Source: Pomphorhynchus laevis (lineage: Eukaryota > Acanthocephala > Palaeacanthocephala > Echinorhynchida > Pomphorhynchidae). Taken from it: 64,000 bases of DNA. The translations under genes were made by a program, and so were the position numbers. The DNA lies in assembly GCA_012934845.2 (NCBI GenBank), contig WNNJ02003692.1:1-64000 (forward strand). Direction: 5' to 3'. Below the pieces are notes generated by a model. The model was not told where the DNA came from, did no database searches, and saw nothing but the letters and a program-made list of their open reading frames with translations. Positions within the stretch are counted from its first letter, which is position 1; every line of letters begins with the position of its first letter. Positions 62,567 through 64,000 of this stretch are shown one piece after another.

Positions 62567-64000
62567 GTTTGGAATAGCTCCTTCTATTAGTGTGTCTTAT
62601 TCTAATACAAAGCATATTATTAATTATCCATCCATAAAAAATAAATACTCGACACGGTATCTTTATGTAAAATAATCTCCAGTAAATACGAATTCAATAT
62701 ACTTGATTTTACCTATAATTTATTATATTTTATTCTGGATTTAAAAGCAGAGTTCAGCAATTAAAGTTCTGTTCAATTGTTCGACAACTATTTAATATCA
62801 TCTTCAGTGTTATTGTATGTTTAATCTGTTAAAATATTTTATTCCCAAAAATTTAACAATTTAAAGTACAATAATCCTGAAAATGGCATCACATTGCCAT
62901 TTGGAATCTGCATTCTCATTGTACAAAATAAGTGTCATTAATAATTCTCGTTCTGAAATATAACACAATACTTATAAAATAATAATTATAAATATTGTAT
63001 CATCACAACAATATACCCCTCGGGCGTCCAGTGTATTTAATTATCACAAAGCTTGCAAGAAAAGTCGAAGTACGAGGAGATAATCAGTATCGTTAAACGC
63101 GGACGCGGTAGTTTAATATTACCGGTCTTCATTAATTCTGGTGGCATTGGTGATATCCCGTACATAATTATAGAACTGTCACACGACTGTAATCTATAAA
63201 ATCAACAATAAACCTTTATGAAAATTTGGATTTGTTGTTAGAATCACATAATTGGGTTTGCCCTATGTCGATCCGCGTCAATGTGCTTTGGGTCTTTTCG
63301 CTCAACCCGAAATTGACAAGACTCACCTATCTCAAAATTGACAGCACCAACCACGATACAACTTGAGTCGCGTTAAGCGAATCGCTACACGAAACAACAT
63401 AAGTGTGCCCTTAGATAAGGAGAGACAATACAACAAACATTATTGTTTGGGGCTTTTCGCTCAACCCGCAATTGACAAGACTCTCAAAATCGACATACGA
63501 ACTGCGCGACAACTGGAGTCTTGTATAAGGCTCCTTGTTTAATGAGATAATAAAACAAACATTATTGTTATGATACTCATTTGCGAGTTTTGGATGTAAA
63601 TGAATTGCGGGTTTTTAAATAGTATTATTATATCAAAATAATATATTATATATTATGTATTTGCGATAATACAAATAATGTATTATAGTAAAATACATTC
63701 TAAATTAAAAACGAATCAACATCAGTCATTTAATAATAAAATACCTATAACATGGTTGATGGTAAAATACAGCTGATTTGAGATAATCAAATATAAAAGA
63801 CATCGCTACTTATGTTTTGACATAAACTGTGTCGATTTCATCAGATTACGATAGGCAGTGTGTAATATAAAACTACTTTAAATTTAGTATTATTTTTCAT
63901 GTTGCACTATAAATAAAGTATTACTGAACGTATTATTGAAGATCCAATATATTAGATCTTATTATAGTATCGTGTTTATCTATTTTACACGTGGACCATA
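62567..64000. other. AT-rich end of the window
   Basis: 62591-62640 is the edge of repeat R (CTTATTCTAATACAAAGCAT, ATCCATCCATAAAAA). 63285-63570 is a diverged tandem duplication. The rest has no coding pattern. Confidence 0.5.
63285..63570. repeat. Diverged tandem duplication, period about 159 bp
   Basis: CTTTTCGCTCAACCCGMAAT (then TGACAAGACTC) at 63294 and 63453, and AACAAACATTATTGTT at 63432 and 63553, with an indel between the copies. Confidence 0.7.

Overview
The window is AT-rich invertebrate-type animal DNA. I place it there because it has introns of 43-44 bp next to introns of about 1 kb, metazoan host genes (INTS6, SLC33A1) and many CR1/L2-like LINEs. I cannot name the species. Nothing bacterial or viral is visible. 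Host genes are few and lie between blocks of dead retroelements.

Layout. Positions 1-4573 (minus strand) hold the 5' half of INTS6, in five exons reconstructed by splice sites and homology; a Penelope-like RT fragment lies in its last visible intron. Positions 4.9-8.8 kb hold a decayed LINE (family A) with ORF1 and ORF2. From 9.2 to 20.4 kb is a LINE pile-up: families D and C fragments, a family B ORF2, a nearly complete family C copy (13.4-17.4 kb, minus) and a second, 5'-truncated C copy (17.95-20.4 kb, minus). An intronless EF-hand gene sits at 22.7-23.4 kb. From 25 to 35.9 kb is a second retroelement block: fragments of a PD-(D/E)XK-like domain of reverse-transcriptase elements, LINEs E, G, H and I, and a C copy. 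A small tyrosine-rich, lipid-anchor-type protein is at 36.2-36.7 kb. From 37.7 to 42 kb, LINE D is interrupted by LINE C and by a MITE. A UBA-domain protein is at 42.5-42.9 kb. From 43.6 to 49.1 kb lie three head-to-head tRNA-SINE fold-back elements and more PD-(D/E)XK-like fragments. The acetyl-CoA transporter SLC33A1 is at 52.6-54.2 kb. A hAT-type MITE with a perfect 8-bp target duplication is at 55.26-55.56 kb. LINE F, J and C fragments follow, and then an isolated, intact LINE ORF1 at 61.4-62.6 kb.

How the parts relate. The host genes do not form a pathway: INTS6 (Integrator), SLC33A1 (ER acetyl-CoA import), an EF-hand protein, a UBA protein and an acylated adaptor-like protein appear independent. 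The LINEs share an ORF1 plan (a four-Cys finger, C-x4-C-x2-W-T ... F-x-C-G-F-C, followed by an RRM-like domain) and most share a 3' tail GTAAGC-hairpin-ATTTGC. The most unusual signals are these covarying tail hairpins, the inverted tRNA-SINE pairs, and insertions built from inverted copies of their own flanks.

All calls are made by eye from the sequence; family names rest on remembered protein motifs, and no search was run.
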